64,000 nucleotides of DNA from Pseudomonas kairouanensis (GCF_004682055.1 NZ_QUZU01000028.1:22816-86815), one strand, 5' to 3'; shown: positions 1 through 8,986, counted from the first letter of the stretch. Numbers and translations are program-made. Notes: a model not told the origin generated them from the sequence alone.

Positions 1-1
1 C

Positions 2-241
2 GAGGCACCGTTGCTGGAAGGCTGCGTGGCCTGGCTGGAATGCCGCCTGCTGCCCGAGCCCCACAACCAGCAAACCTACGACCTGTTCCTGGGCGAAGTG
101 GTCGCGGCCTATGCCGATGAACGAGTGTTCAGCGAGGGCCATTGGCACTTCGAAGGCCAGGACCCTCTGCGGACGTTGCACCACATCGCGGGCGGTAATT
201 TCCTGAGCATTGGTGAGCCGATTACCGGGCGTCAGTTGTAA
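2..241 (+). CDS. Flavin reductase family protein, C-terminal part (5' end outside window)
   Basis: The reading frame is open from the window edge to the TAA at 239-241, so only about the last 79 residues are seen. They read as the C-terminal part of the flavin-reductase-like (FMN-binding split-barrel) family: a conserved CxxWLECR-type strand, a D-L-F-L-G-E-V segment, then a tail ending in ITGRQL. Members bind FMN and often reduce it with NAD(P)H or act as small flavoproteins. The N-terminal cofactor-binding half is missing, so substrate and partner cannot be judged. It converges on the LysR gene that follows at 245. Confidence 0.7.
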   Translation, partial: EAPLLEGCVAWLECRLLPEPHNQQTYDLFLGEVVAAYADERVFSEGHWHFEGQDPLRTLHHIAGGNFLSIGEPITGRQL

Positions 242-244
242 GCC

Positions 245-1129
245 TTACCAACGGGCGTTTGCCAGCGCTTCGGCAAACGCCATCAGCTTCGGCGAGTACT
301 GCCGCGACGGCGGGTACACCAACGAGATCGCCCGACTGCGCCCGGCGAAGTCCTCCAGTACTGGCACCAGGCGCCCGGCGTCCAGGTCGTCACGTACGGC
401 AAAGTCCATCACTTGGGCGATGCCGAAACCACCCACGGCGCCATCCACCAACGCATCGCCGATATCAAAGATCAACCGCCCTTCAACGCTGACATCCCGT
501 ACCTTGCCATCAAGCATGAACTGCCAGTCCACCATGCGCCCGCTGCGTAAATTACGCACCGTGAGGCAGTGGTGGTCCTTCAATTCGTCGACGGTCTGCG
601 GTGTGCCCAAGCGTGCCAGGTAAGCCGGGGCAGCCACGGTGACCCACCGCAGCGGCGTCAGCGTGCGGGCGATCAGGCGCTGGTCCTGGATCTCCCCGGT
701 GCGCAGCAACGCGTCGAAGCCTTCATCGACGATATCCACCAGGCGGTCCGTCATTACTGCTTCGATGCGCAACTCGGGATAGCGCAGCGTCAGCTCGCCG
801 ATCACCGGCATTACCACCTTGCGCCCGAACAGCGACGGCGTGCTGATCTTCAACAGGCCGGACGGCGTGCTGCGGCGGTCGAGCATGAGTTTTTCCGCTT
901 CGGCCAGTTCTGCCAACAACGGCGCGCTGCGCTCGTACAGCATCTGCCCATCGGGGGTGAGGCTCACGCTGCGCGTGTTGCGTTGCAGCAGGCGCACGCC
1001 CAATTCGCTCTCCAGGCGCGAAATGGCGCGGGACAAGCCGGATTGGGTCAGCCCCAGATCACCGGCCGCGCGCGTGAAACTGCGGGTTTCAGCGACGCGG
1101 ACCAGCAGGCGAACGGCGTTCAGATCCAT
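245..1129 (-). CDS. LysR-family transcriptional regulator
   Basis: About 294 residues with the classic LysR layout: an N-terminal winged helix-turn-helix (residues 1-60, starting MDLNAVRLLVRVAETRSF) and a C-terminal periplasmic-binding-like effector domain. The ATG at 1129 is chosen because the HTH then begins at the normal distance; the frame extends upstream to 1171. The gene diverges from the MFS exporter at 1225 across about 95 bp, the usual arrangement for a LysR protein controlling its neighbour. The effector is unknown; regulation of the exporter is inferred only from position. Confidence 0.9.
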   Translation of the reverse strand: MDLNAVRLLVRVAETRSFTRAAGDLGLTQSGLSRAISRLESELGVRLLQRNTRSVSLTPDGQMLYERSAPLLAELAEAEKLMLDRRSTPSGLLKISTPSLFGRKVVMPVIGELTLRYPELRIEAVMTDRLVDIVDEGFDALLRTGEIQDQRLIARTLTPLRWVTVAAPAYLARLGTPQTVDELKDHHCLTVRNLRSGRMVDWQFMLDGKVRDVSVEGRLIFDIGDALVDGAVGGFGIAQVMDFAVRDDLDAGRLVPVLEDFAGRSRAISLVYPPSRQYSPKLMAFAEALANARW

Positions 1130-1224
1130 GATTAAAGTCATTACTGAAAGAGTGATAGCGCTATTTATCATCTAGTGCGCATAAAAGACACTGGCCGCAC
1201 TTCATTTTCGGACAGGACGCTGTG

Positions 1225-2595
1225 ATGTCTCCCTCTCGACCCTCAGGCTGGATGCTGGCGCTGCTGGCCACTGCACAACTGATCATTGCCCTTGATGCCA
1301 CCATCGTGTTTGTGGCCCTGCCGCAAATCGGCAGCCATCTGGATTTTTCTGCCCAGCAATTGCAGTGGGTGGTGAGCGCCTACAGCGTGGCCTTTGGCGG
1401 CTTTTTGCTGCTGGGCGGCAGGGCCACGGACTTGCTGGGCAAGCGCCGTTTGTACCGGGTGGGGCAGTCACTGTATGCGCTGGCGTCCCTGGCGGCGGTG
1501 CTCGGTGGCAGCGCGGTATTGCTGGTGCTGGCGCGGGCGGTGCAAGGCGTGGGCGGGGCATTGTTGTTTCCGGCGACCCTGGCATTGATCAACACCCACT
1601 ACGCCGAGGGGCCTGAGCGAAACCGTGCGTTTGCGGTATGGAGCGCAGCATCCGCGGCGGGCCTGGCGTTGGGCGCATTGCTGGGGGGCGTGTTGACCCA
1701 GGTGTGGGGCTGGGAGGCGGTGTTCCTGGTAAACGTACCGCTGGCAGGCGGCTGTGCGTGGGCGGCACGTTACTGGATCCCAGCCGATGGTGAGCGGGTG
1801 CGTGGGCGCAATTTCGATATCAGTGGTGCGTTGACCGTGACCGTGGGCGGCACGTTGCTGGTGTTCTCCCTGGTGCAAGGCCCGGAGTGGGGCTGGACCG
1901 CGCCGTCGACCCTGGGCTGTATCGCCGTGGCCGCGACGCTGCTGGGGCTGTTCGCCTGGATCGAACATCGCGGCCGCGACCCGCTGATGCCGTTGCGCCT
2001 GTTTGCCTACCGCGAGCTGCGTATGGCCATGGTGCTGACAGCGGTATTCATGAGCAGCTTTGGCGTGCAGTACTATTTTCTCGCGCTGTATTACCAACAG
2101 GTCTACGGCTACAGCGTGTTGCAGGCGGGCCTGGCGTTTTTGCCGGCGACCCTGATATGCACGTTCGGCATCTGGCTGGCGGAGCGCTCATTGGCCAGGA
2201 TTGGCCTGCGCAACACCTTGGTCAGCGGGCAACTGGCGGGCGCGGTGGGCATCGCACTGCTGTGCTGGGCCTTGCCGACGGGCGTGGGCTTCTGGTCGTT
2301 GCTGCCGGGGATCTTCATCTTGAGCATTGGCCAGGGCATGACTTGGACCGCAATGTGGGTGGCGGCGGGCCTTGGCATCCGGCCGGGCGAGCAGGGTGTG
2401 GCGGCGGGGATGGCCTCCACCAGCCAGCAGATTGGCGGGGCGTTGGGCTTGGCGGTGTTGGTGTCGGTGGCCAATGTCGCGGGGATCGAGCTGGCGCTGT
2501 GGTGGAGTGCGGGGGTTGCGTTGGTGGGGGCGGTGGTGGCCTTGGGGCTGAGGGAAAGCGGTGCCCAGCCGAGCGCGATTCCGGAAACAACGTAG
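1225..2595 (+). CDS. MFS transporter, DHA2 (EmrB/QacA-like, 14-TM) drug exporter
   Basis: A 456-residue, very hydrophobic protein. It begins with an N-terminal helix containing the family's ALDATIV segment, followed by GGRATDLLGKRRL (motif A loop between TM2 and TM3) and the glycine-rich GLALGALLGGVL (motif C, antiporter signature). DHA2 members export drugs or small organic compounds in exchange for protons. A GTG at 1222 directly precedes the ATG at 1225; the ATG is preferred. There is no membrane-fusion partner gene next to it, so it probably acts alone in the inner membrane. The divergent LysR gene is the likely regulator. The substrate cannot be told from sequence. Confidence 0.88.
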   Translation: MSPSRPSGWMLALLATAQLIIALDATIVFVALPQIGSHLDFSAQQLQWVVSAYSVAFGGFLLLGGRATDLLGKRRLYRVGQSLYALASLAAVLGGSAVLLVLARAVQGVGGALLFPATLALINTHYAEGPERNRAFAVWSAASAAGLALGALLGGVLTQVWGWEAVFLVNVPLAGGCAWAARYWIPADGERVRGRNFDISGALTVTVGGTLLVFSLVQGPEWGWTAPSTLGCIAVAATLLGLFAWIEHRGRDPLMPLRLFAYRELRMAMVLTAVFMSSFGVQYYFLALYYQQVYGYSVLQAGLAFLPATLICTFGIWLAERSLARIGLRNTLVSGQLAGAVGIALLCWALPTGVGFWSLLPGIFILSIGQGMTWTAMWVAAGLGIRPGEQGVAAGMASTSQQIGGALGLAVLVSVANVAGIELALWWSAGVALVGAVVALGLRESGAQPSAIPETT

Positions 2596-2600
2596 CTCCA

Positions 2601-2688
2601 AATGTGCGGGCTTGCTCGCGAAGGCGGTGGATCAGTCATACATGTGCAAACTGACCCACCGCCTTCGCGAACAAGCCCGCTTACACAT
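2601..2688. repeat. REPIN: two inverted REP units
   Basis: Two near-identical arms of about 37 bp in inverted orientation. The left arm starts AATGTGCGGGCTTGCTCGCG and the right arm ends in its near-complement with TGTAAGCGGGCTTG on the other strand. They are separated by a short spacer (CATACATGTGCAAAC). This is the Pseudomonas REPIN structure (paired REP sequences mobilised by RAYT transposases encoded elsewhere). It sits between the 3' ends of two convergent genes, the normal REPIN location, and could also serve as a bidirectional terminator or mRNA-end stabiliser. Confidence 0.85.
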
Positions 2689-2716
2689 TTTTATCGCATT
2701 TCAAATCTGGCAGGTA

Positions 2717-3526
2717 TCAACGCCCCAACATCTTCACCCACCGCGACGGCGGCATGCCGTAGGTGCTGCGAAATTGCCGGGTCATGTGGCTCTGGTCGGT
2801 AAAACCTGCGGTCATGGCCGCATCCACCAGCGAATAGCCCTGGGCCAGCAGGCTGCGCACCAGGTCCAGGCGGCGCATGGTCAGGTAGCGGTAGGGGCTG
2901 GTGCCGAACAACAGTCGAAAATCCCGCGATAACGCCCAGCGGTCGCGACCCGCGTGGTCGGCCATTTCCTCCAGGGTGATGCTACGGCCCAGGGCGCTGT
3001 GGATAAACTCCCGGGCGCGTTCGGCGGCCACGTAGTCGAACGTCTTGCGCGTGGTAATCACGCCAGATGCGTCGCTGAGCGCCTGGGCCACGTCGTACAG
3101 CGCATCTTGTTCCTGCAGCGGATCAATGGGGCAGTCCAGCCCTTGCAGCAGCACTTCGCTGGCGCGGAACAGCCTTGGGTCGTTGGTCAGCCCGCTGGGG
3201 ATAAACGGCAACGGCTTGCCCCCCAGGATCTGTTGGATCAGCGCCGGCTCCACATAAATCATGCGGTACTTGAAGCCTTCCACACTGCTGGCGCGGCCGT
3301 CATGGGTTTCATCAGGGTGGATCACCATGGTCGCGCCGGGCAGGCTGTGGGTCATGCTGCCGCGATAATGAAAACTCTGCACGCCAAACAAGGTACGCCC
3401 AATGGCGTAGGTGTCATGGCGATGCGGGTCGAACGCGAAGCCGGCAAAGTACGCCTCGATACGGTCCAGGCCGCTGGCATGCGGGGCGCGGTGCATCCAG
3501 TCAATGTTGGCGGTGGGGGTGCCCAT
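2717..3526 (-). CDS. AraC-family transcriptional regulator
   Basis: 269 residues with two domains. The N-terminal cupin-like AraC-binding domain (about residues 1-160) contains a histidine-rich strand FAFDPHRHDTYAIG and HPDETHDG. The C-terminal double helix-turn-helix (about 170-269) has the diagnostic end GFTDQSHMTRQFRSTYGMPPSRW. The family activates genes in response to a small ligand bound to the cupin pocket. No adjacent metabolic gene faces it, so its target is unknown; the LysE-type exporter at 4552 is a possible but unproven candidate, since AraC/LysE pairs are common in pseudomonads. Confidence 0.9.
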   Translation of the reverse strand: MGTPTANIDWMHRAPHASGLDRIEAYFAGFAFDPHRHDTYAIGRTLFGVQSFHYRGSMTHSLPGATMVIHPDETHDGRASSVEGFKYRMIYVEPALIQQILGGKPLPFIPSGLTNDPRLFRASEVLLQGLDCPIDPLQEQDALYDVAQALSDASGVITTRKTFDYVAAERAREFIHSALGRSITLEEMADHAGRDRWALSRDFRLLFGTSPYRYLTMRRLDLVRSLLAQGYSLVDAAMTAGFTDQSHMTRQFRSTYGMPPSRWVKMLGR

Positions 3527-3733
3527 GGTGGTTTGTCACAAGAAGAGGTGGAAACACGTTAACCCAGTGTGGCGTGGGTTGTCTGTTGAGGTCTTGAACG
3601 ATTGTGCAGGTTTTTTCGCTGGCGACGGCATTGCGTGATGAATGGGTAGTTATTATTTTGAGGTGATTTATTATTGTTTTACGATAATTAATTAGCTATC
3701 TTGCCCCCACATTCACGCTCTTTGAGGTTTTAT

Positions 3734-4297
3734 ATGAATACCCAACGTCTCGCTCAGCTTAGCCAGCGCATGTCGCTGCTCACACTGCTATTGATCATCA
3801 CCATGTTGGCCTTGAATGCCGCTGTATGGCTGTTTCCTGTGCTGAGCTCATCCGCCGACGGGCTGGGGCTTGGCTTTGCGTTGAGCGACCGCTTGATTCA
3901 GGGCCGGGCCGAGCAAGTGGCCGAGTTTCCTTTGTGGCAAGTGGTGGGGGGCATCGTGCTGTCCAGCATCCCGTTGATGGCGCTGGCGTCTGGCTTGAAC
4001 CACCTGCGCAAGTTGTTCAAGAGCTACGCCCGTGGCGAATATTTCTCCAGTACATCAGCGATGCACCTGGGCAAAGTCGGTAAGGCAGTGGCAATTTGGG
4101 TGCTGCTGGATTTTTTATGTGAGCCATTGCTCAGCGTCTGGGTAACAATGCACGCGCCGGTCGGCGAGCGGCTAATCACCCTGAGCCTGACTGCCCCCAG
4201 CTTTGTTGCACTGTTTCTGGCCGCCTGCATCGCGGTGATCGCGCGTATCCTGTGGCAGGCCAGTGAAGTGGATTCTGAAAACCGCACTTTTGTTTGA
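3734..4297 (+). CDS. DUF2975 membrane protein
   Basis: 187 residues with about four hydrophobic segments: near residues 15-35, 70-90, 120-140 and 150-175. A conserved short cytoplasmic stretch between TM2 and TM3 (LRKLFKSYARGEYFS) is typical of DUF2975. The ATG at 3734 follows an AT-rich leader with GAGG about 10 bases upstream. The 3' end overlaps the next frame region, and the XRE regulator begins only 7 bp after the stop. DUF2975 plus a short YozG-like HTH protein is a recurrent two-gene module in many phyla; the biochemical role is unknown. Confidence 0.8.
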   Translation: MNTQRLAQLSQRMSLLTLLLIITMLALNAAVWLFPVLSSSADGLGLGFALSDRLIQGRAEQVAEFPLWQVVGGIVLSSIPLMALASGLNHLRKLFKSYARGEYFSSTSAMHLGKVGKAVAIWVLLDFLCEPLLSVWVTMHAPVGERLITLSLTAPSFVALFLAACIAVIARILWQASEVDSENRTFV

Positions 4298-4304
4298 GAC
4301 CGAC

Positions 4305-4526
4305 ATGCCCATTGTGATTGAACTGGACGTCATGCTTGCCCGGCGCAAGGTCAAGTCCAAAGACTTGGCGGCCGCCATCGGAATTACCGAGCAGAACCTG
4401 TCATTGCTTAAACAAGGTAAGGTCAAGGGCATACGCCTGGGAACGCTGGACGCCATCTGCACCCACCTGCAATGCCAACCGGGTGACTTGCTTGTACACA
4501 TTCCCGAGCCTGAGGCTGAGCCATAA
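4305..4526 (+). CDS. Short XRE/Cro-type HTH regulator (YozG-like)
   Basis: 73 residues that are almost entirely one Cro/CI-type helix-turn-helix: LDVMLARRKVKSKDLAA, then the recognition helix ITEQNLSLLKQGKVKG, then LDAICTHLQCQPGDLL. The start at 4305 is chosen because it gives the compact length and normal N-terminus (MPIVIELDVML) of YozG-type regulators; the frame is open further upstream into the DUF2975 gene. The 7 bp gap implies co-transcription with the DUF2975 gene. Self-regulation of the pair is the likely role, by analogy. Confidence 0.82.
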   Translation: MPIVIELDVMLARRKVKSKDLAAAIGITEQNLSLLKQGKVKGIRLGTLDAICTHLQCQPGDLLVHIPEPEAEP

Positions 4527-4551
4527 CGGCTACCGATAAGAGGGATCATCA

Positions 4552-5187
4552 ATGTTCTCTGACCTGCCATACGCTGCACCGTTGTTGTCGCTGGCGTTGC
4601 TTTGGACCGTCGCCGTGGTGACACCCGGCCCGAATTTTTTCAATACGGCGCAGTTGGCCGCCAGCTGCTCGCGCCGCCATGGTGTGGTGGCGTCGGCCGG
4701 TGTGGCTACTGGTACGATCATGTGGGGCTTGGCGGGCGGCCTGGGGATCAAGTCGCTGTTTACCGCAGCGCCCATGTTGTACCTGGCGTTCAAGATCCTC
4801 GGGGGCTGCTACCTGATCTACCTCGGGCTCAAACTGTTCAAGCGCTCGGCACCGGCCATGGGCCAAAGCCTATTGCCCGACGAGCCTCGACGTTCGCTGT
4901 TCAGCGCGTGGCGCCTGGGCTTGCTGGGTAACCTGTCCAACCCCAAGGCAGCACTGTTCGTCGCCACCATCTTCGCCTCCACCATGCCGCCGTCGCCATC
5001 GCCGATGCTGCTGACCTTGGCGGTGATCACCATGGCCACCTTGTCGTTCAGTTGGTATTCCAGCGTCGCCCTGGTGTTTTCCAGTGAGCGCATGGCCAAC
5101 CTCTATAGCCGTTCGCGCAAGTGGCTCGACCGTTTTGCCGGTGGTTGCTATGTGCTGTTCGGCGCGCATCTGGTAGCGAATCGCTGA
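4552..5187 (+). CDS. LysE/RhtB-family amino-acid exporter
   Basis: 211 residues, six predicted membrane segments. The family signature is seen in the first helix and loop: TPGPNFFNTAQLAASCSRR (the xPGP motif), followed by GVATGTIMWGL and later LLGNLSNPKAALFVATIF (the NPK-A motif). Members export amino acids or homoserine lactone-like metabolites from the cytoplasm by proton exchange. AGAGGGATCATCA before ATG 4552 gives a good ribosome site. It lies 25 bp after the XRE gene and may be read through from it. The substrate is not predictable from sequence. Confidence 0.88.
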   Translation: MFSDLPYAAPLLSLALLWTVAVVTPGPNFFNTAQLAASCSRRHGVVASAGVATGTIMWGLAGGLGIKSLFTAAPMLYLAFKILGGCYLIYLGLKLFKRSAPAMGQSLLPDEPRRSLFSAWRLGLLGNLSNPKAALFVATIFASTMPPSPSPMLLTLAVITMATLSFSWYSSVALVFSSERMANLYSRSRKWLDRFAGGCYVLFGAHLVANR

Positions 5188-5231
5188 CGGACCATGTTAA
5201 GAAGCGCAACGTCAAACAGTGAGGCAGGGTC

Positions 5232-6326
5232 ATGAGCAAGGTGCGGGTGGGGATTATTTTTGGTGGCCGTTCGGCCGAGCACGAAGTCTCGCTGCAATCG
5301 GCGCGCAATATCGTTGATGCGCTGGACCGTACGCGCTACGAGCCGGTGCTGATCGGCATCGACAAGGCCGGCCACTGGCACCTCAACGACACTTCCAACT
5401 TCCTGATCAACCAGGAAAACCCGGCCCTGATCGCCCTCAACCAGTCCAACCGTGAACTGGCGGTAGTGCCGGGCAAGGCCAGCCAACAAGTGGTGGAAAC
5501 CACCGGCAGCGGCCTGCTGGAACACATCGACGTGATCTTCCCCATCGTCCACGGCACCCTCGGTGAAGACGGGTGCCTGCAAGGCCTGCTGCGCATGGCC
5601 GACCTGCCCTTTGTCGGCTCCGACGTGCTCGGCTCGGCGGTGTGCATGGACAAGGACATCAGCAAGCGCCTGCTGCGCGATGCGGGGATCGCCGTGACGC
5701 CGTTCATCACCCTGACCCGCCGCAATGCTGCGCGCACGTCCTTTGAGACGGCGGTCAACACGCTCGGCCTGCCGATGTTTGTAAAACCGGCCAACCAGGG
5801 CTCCTCGGTGGGTGTCAGCAAAGTTGCCACTGAAGCCGAGTACCACGCCGCCGTCGAGTTGGCCCTGGGCTTTGATGAAAAAGTGCTGGTGGAATCCGCC
5901 GTCAAAGGGCGCGAAATCGAATGTGCGGTGCTGGGTAACGACGATCCCATTGCCAGTGGTTGCGGTGAGATCGTGGTGAGCAACGGCTTCTATTCCTACG
6001 ACAGCAAATACATCGACGGGCAGGCCGCCCAAGTGGTGGTGCCGGCGGCTATCAGTGCCCAGGCCAGCGAACGTATCCGTCGCCTGGCCATCGACGCGTT
6101 CGAAGTACTCGGCTGCGCTGGCCTGGCGCGGGTCGACGTGTTTCTTACCGATGACGGCCAAGTGCTGATCAATGAGATCAACTCACTCCCAGGCTTCACC
6201 CGCATCAGCATGTACCCCAAGCTGTGGCAGGCGGCGGGCATGAGCTACAGCGAGCTGGTCAGCCGCTTGATCGAATTGGCGCTGGAGCGGCATGCGGGGC
6301 GTAAGGGCCTGAAGATCAGCCGCTGA
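5232..6326 (+). CDS. ddlA: D-alanine--D-alanine ligase (DdlA type)
   Basis: 364 residues, the length of DdlA-type enzymes (the DdlB type of the mra cell-wall cluster is about 50 shorter). It makes D-Ala-D-Ala for peptidoglycan in the cytoplasm using ATP. Seen: an N-terminal GIIFGGRSAEHEVSL glycine loop with the substrate Glu, the PIVHGTLGEDG motif, the ATP-grasp region FVKPANQGSSVGVSK, and the C-terminal VLINEINSLPGFT with the Mg-binding Glu/Asn pair. AGTGAGGCAGGGTC before ATG 5232 is the ribosome site. The isolated location, away from murC-ftsQ, fits a second Ddl paralogue; the symbol rests on this. Confidence 0.92.
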   Translation: MSKVRVGIIFGGRSAEHEVSLQSARNIVDALDRTRYEPVLIGIDKAGHWHLNDTSNFLINQENPALIALNQSNRELAVVPGKASQQVVETTGSGLLEHIDVIFPIVHGTLGEDGCLQGLLRMADLPFVGSDVLGSAVCMDKDISKRLLRDAGIAVTPFITLTRRNAARTSFETAVNTLGLPMFVKPANQGSSVGVSKVATEAEYHAAVELALGFDEKVLVESAVKGREIECAVLGNDDPIASGCGEIVVSNGFYSYDSKYIDGQAAQVVVPAAISAQASERIRRLAIDAFEVLGCAGLARVDVFLTDDGQVLINEINSLPGFTRISMYPKLWQAAGMSYSELVSRLIELALERHAGRKGLKISR

Positions 6327-6341
6327 TTGTAGTGAGCGGTT

Positions 6342-8171
6342 TCAGTCACCGACCGCTTCGCCTTCACGCCGTGGGTCTGCGCCGCCGCTGAGCGACACTT
6401 TGCCCTGGGCATCGCGCGTGCGCACGATGGCTTGGATGCCGCTGGTCATGTCCATTTCGCTTACTGCGTGACCCTTGTCCTTGAGCGCCTGTTTCAACGC
6501 GGGGCTGAACAGCCCCTGTTCCAGTTCGGTCGCGCCATTGCGGCTGCCAAAGTTGGGCAGGCTGATGGCTGCTTGCGGGTCGAGCTTCCAGTCGAGCATC
6601 GCCACCAGGGACTTACTCACGTATTCGATGATTTGTGAGCCGCCGGGCGAGCCCACGGTGGCCAGTAATTCGCCGCTGGTGCGGTCGAACACCAGGGTGG
6701 GCGCCATGGCCGAGCGTGGGCGTTTACCCGGCTCGACGCGATTGGCCACCGGCTGGCCGTTTTCCTCTGGGATAAACGAGAAATCGGTCATCTGGTTATT
6801 GAGCAAAAAGCCCTGGACCATCAGGTGCGAACCGAACGCCGCTTCCACCGTGGTGGTCATCGACACCGCACCGCCGGCATCGTCCACCGCCACCACTTGT
6901 GAGGTGGAAATGCGTAGCGGCGAACGGTCCGGCGCATACGCCACCTGGATACCCGCAGGCGTGCCCGGTTTGGCGATGCCCATGCTGCGCTCACCAATCA
7001 GCGTGGCGCGCCGGGCCAGGTAGCCAGGGGCGACGAGGCCGGCGACCGGTACCGGCACGAAGTCGCTATCGGCCACGTACAACCCTCGGTCCGCGAAGGC
7101 CAGGCGCCCGGCTTCGGCGAGCAAGTGCACGGCTTCGGGCGTGGGCTCAAGGCCTGCGGGCGACGCGCTCTTCACGGGCGTCATCAATGCAATCACCCAT
7201 GCGGGGTCGCGGGCTTCAAGGGCTTGCAAGGTGCCCAGGATCTGCGCGATAGCGATTCCACCCGACGACGGCGGCGGCATGCCGCACACCCGGTATTGCT
7301 GGTAGTCGGTGCACAGTGGTGCGCGTTCTTTGGCGGCATAGCCCTTGAGGTCCGCCAGTGACAGGCTGCCCGCGTTGCGATGGCCCTGGACCTTGCGCGC
7401 AATTTCATCGGCAATCGGCCCGTGGTACAGCGCGTCCGGACCCTCCTTGGCGATGCGTTTGAACACGGCCGCCAGCGCCGGGTTTTTCAGTCGCGTGCCG
7501 ATGGCTTTCGGCGTGCCATCGGTATTCAGAAAGTACGCCGCCAGGTCGGGCGACTGGGGGATATAACGGTCGGCGGCGATCAGTGCATGCAAGCGTGGGG
7601 AAATCGCGAAGCCCTGTTCAGACAGGCCAATGGCCGGCTCAAACAGCTTGGCCCATGGCAGGTGTCCGGTTTTTTTGTGGGCCATCTCCAGCGCCCGCAA
7701 TACCCCCGGCGTGCCCACCGAGCGCCCGCCGATTTGCGCCTCGGCAAATGTCATCGGCGAACCGTCTGGCCTCAGGAACAACCGCGGCGTCGCCCCGGCC
7801 GGTGCGGTTTCGCGACCGTCATAAGCGTGCACGTCCTTGCCGTCCCACAGTAGGATGAACGCGCCGCCGCCAATGCCGGACGACTGCGGCTCCACCAGGG
7901 TCAGCACGGCCTGCATCGCAATCGCTGCATCAATGGCCGAACCGCCCTGGCGCAACATCTCGCGTCCGGCTTCGGCGGCCAGCGGGTTGGCGGCGGCGGC
8001 CATATGCCGCTCGGCGTGGCGCGTGGCGAGGTCGCTGCGATAACCCGAGCCCAATTCCGGGGCCGGTGGTTGTTCGTGGATCGGGGGGTGACAGGCAACC
8101 AGGGTGAGGGTGGCCGCAATCACCGACAACCGCCGGCAGGAAATCGAAAACACGCGCTGAACTCCGTTCAT
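6342..8171 (-). CDS. ggt: Gamma-glutamyltransferase
   Basis: 609 residues. It starts with a signal region ending in a lipobox-like LTLVAC, so it may be a lipoprotein. The Ntn-hydrolase body follows, beginning HMAAAANPLAAEAGREMLRQGGSAIDAAIA and QSSGIGGG. The precursor normally cleaves itself at a Thr, which becomes the nucleophile; here the site reads ISTSQVVAVDD (Thr near residue 420) instead of the common T-T/S-H. The small-subunit motifs FLLNNQMTDF and VGSPGGSQII are intact. Ggt breaks the gamma-glutamyl bond of glutathione and related peptides in the periplasm or at the cell surface. It converges on the Ddl gene with a 15 bp gap. Confidence 0.93.
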   Translation of the reverse strand: MNGVQRVFSISCRRLSVIAATLTLVACHPPIHEQPPAPELGSGYRSDLATRHAERHMAAAANPLAAEAGREMLRQGGSAIDAAIAMQAVLTLVEPQSSGIGGGAFILLWDGKDVHAYDGRETAPAGATPRLFLRPDGSPMTFAEAQIGGRSVGTPGVLRALEMAHKKTGHLPWAKLFEPAIGLSEQGFAISPRLHALIAADRYIPQSPDLAAYFLNTDGTPKAIGTRLKNPALAAVFKRIAKEGPDALYHGPIADEIARKVQGHRNAGSLSLADLKGYAAKERAPLCTDYQQYRVCGMPPPSSGGIAIAQILGTLQALEARDPAWVIALMTPVKSASPAGLEPTPEAVHLLAEAGRLAFADRGLYVADSDFVPVPVAGLVAPGYLARRATLIGERSMGIAKPGTPAGIQVAYAPDRSPLRISTSQVVAVDDAGGAVSMTTTVEAAFGSHLMVQGFLLNNQMTDFSFIPEENGQPVANRVEPGKRPRSAMAPTLVFDRTSGELLATVGSPGGSQIIEYVSKSLVAMLDWKLDPQAAISLPNFGSRNGATELEQGLFSPALKQALKDKGHAVSEMDMTSGIQAIVRTRDAQGKVSLSGGADPRREGEAVGD

Positions 8172-8206
8172 TTTGAGAATGATCTGTTGTCCTTGGGGCC
8201 TGCTGT

Positions 8207-8986
8207 TTACAGGTAAATCGTGCCTTGCAGGTAGAGCACCGCGTGGCCGGAAATGATCACGCGCTCGCCCTTGAGTTCACAGCGCAGTTGGCCCCGACGC
8301 TGGCCGCCCTGTTCGGCGCTCAATTGGGATTTGCCCAGGCGCTCGGCCCAGAAGGGTGCCAGCGAGGTGTGGGCCGAACCGGTAACCGGGTCTTCGTTTA
8401 CGCCGACATTCGGGCCGAACCAGCGCGAGATAAAGTCGAACCGTGCGCTTTTGGCGGTCACGGCAACCCCGCGCCTGGGCAGGCCCCTGAGCCGTGCGAA
8501 GTCGGGCTTCAGTGCCGCCACCTGGGCCTCATCGTCCACCAACACGATGTAGTCGTCGGTGCCATACACTTCGGCCTGTTCAATCCCCAGGGCTTCCAAC
8601 AGGCCAGCAGGCGGCTCGCAGCGTTCGGGTTGCCTGGCCGGGAAATCCATCGCCAGTTCGTCGCCGTTGCGCATTACCCGAAGCTCGCCGCTGCGAGTGG
8701 CAAAGCGCAGCACGTGCGGCGCACCCTGCAACTGGTGAATCAGCACCCAAGCCGCCGCCAAGGTGGCATGCCCGCACAGGTCCACTTCAACTTCAGGGGT
8801 AAACCAGCGCAGCTCATAGATATCGCCACGGGGCACGAAGTAGGCGGTTTCCGAGAGGTTGTTTTCAGCGGCGATGCTCTGCAACAGATCATCGCTCGGC
8901 CACTCGGTGAGCGGGCACACGGCGGCGGGGTTGCCGCCAAAAACGTGTTGGCTGAAAGCATCGACTTGGTAGATATCCAGTTTCAC
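8207..8986 (-). CDS. PhzF-family isomerase/epimerase
   Basis: 259 residues with the PhzF (diaminopimelate-epimerase-like) fold. Seen: the N-terminal YQVDAFSQHVFGGNPAAVCPL, the catalytic Glu in NNLSETAYF (about residue 46), DLCGHATLAAAWVL, and the C-terminal NEDPVTGSAHTSLAPFWA with the characteristic D-P-V-T-G-S-A. True PhzF isomerises trans-2,3-dihydro-3-hydroxyanthranilate in phenazine synthesis, but no phz genes are nearby, so this is one of the many housekeeping PhzF-like proteins (YddE type) of unknown substrate. It follows the ggt gene's promoter side at 35 bp. Confidence 0.88.
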   Translation of the reverse strand: MKLDIYQVDAFSQHVFGGNPAAVCPLTEWPSDDLLQSIAAENNLSETAYFVPRGDIYELRWFTPEVEVDLCGHATLAAAWVLIHQLQGAPHVLRFATRSGELRVMRNGDELAMDFPARQPERCEPPAGLLEALGIEQAEVYGTDDYIVLVDDEAQVAALKPDFARLRGLPRRGVAVTAKSARFDFISRWFGPNVGVNEDPVTGSAHTSLAPFWAERLGKSQLSAEQGGQRRGQLRCELKGERVIISGHAVLYLQGTIYL

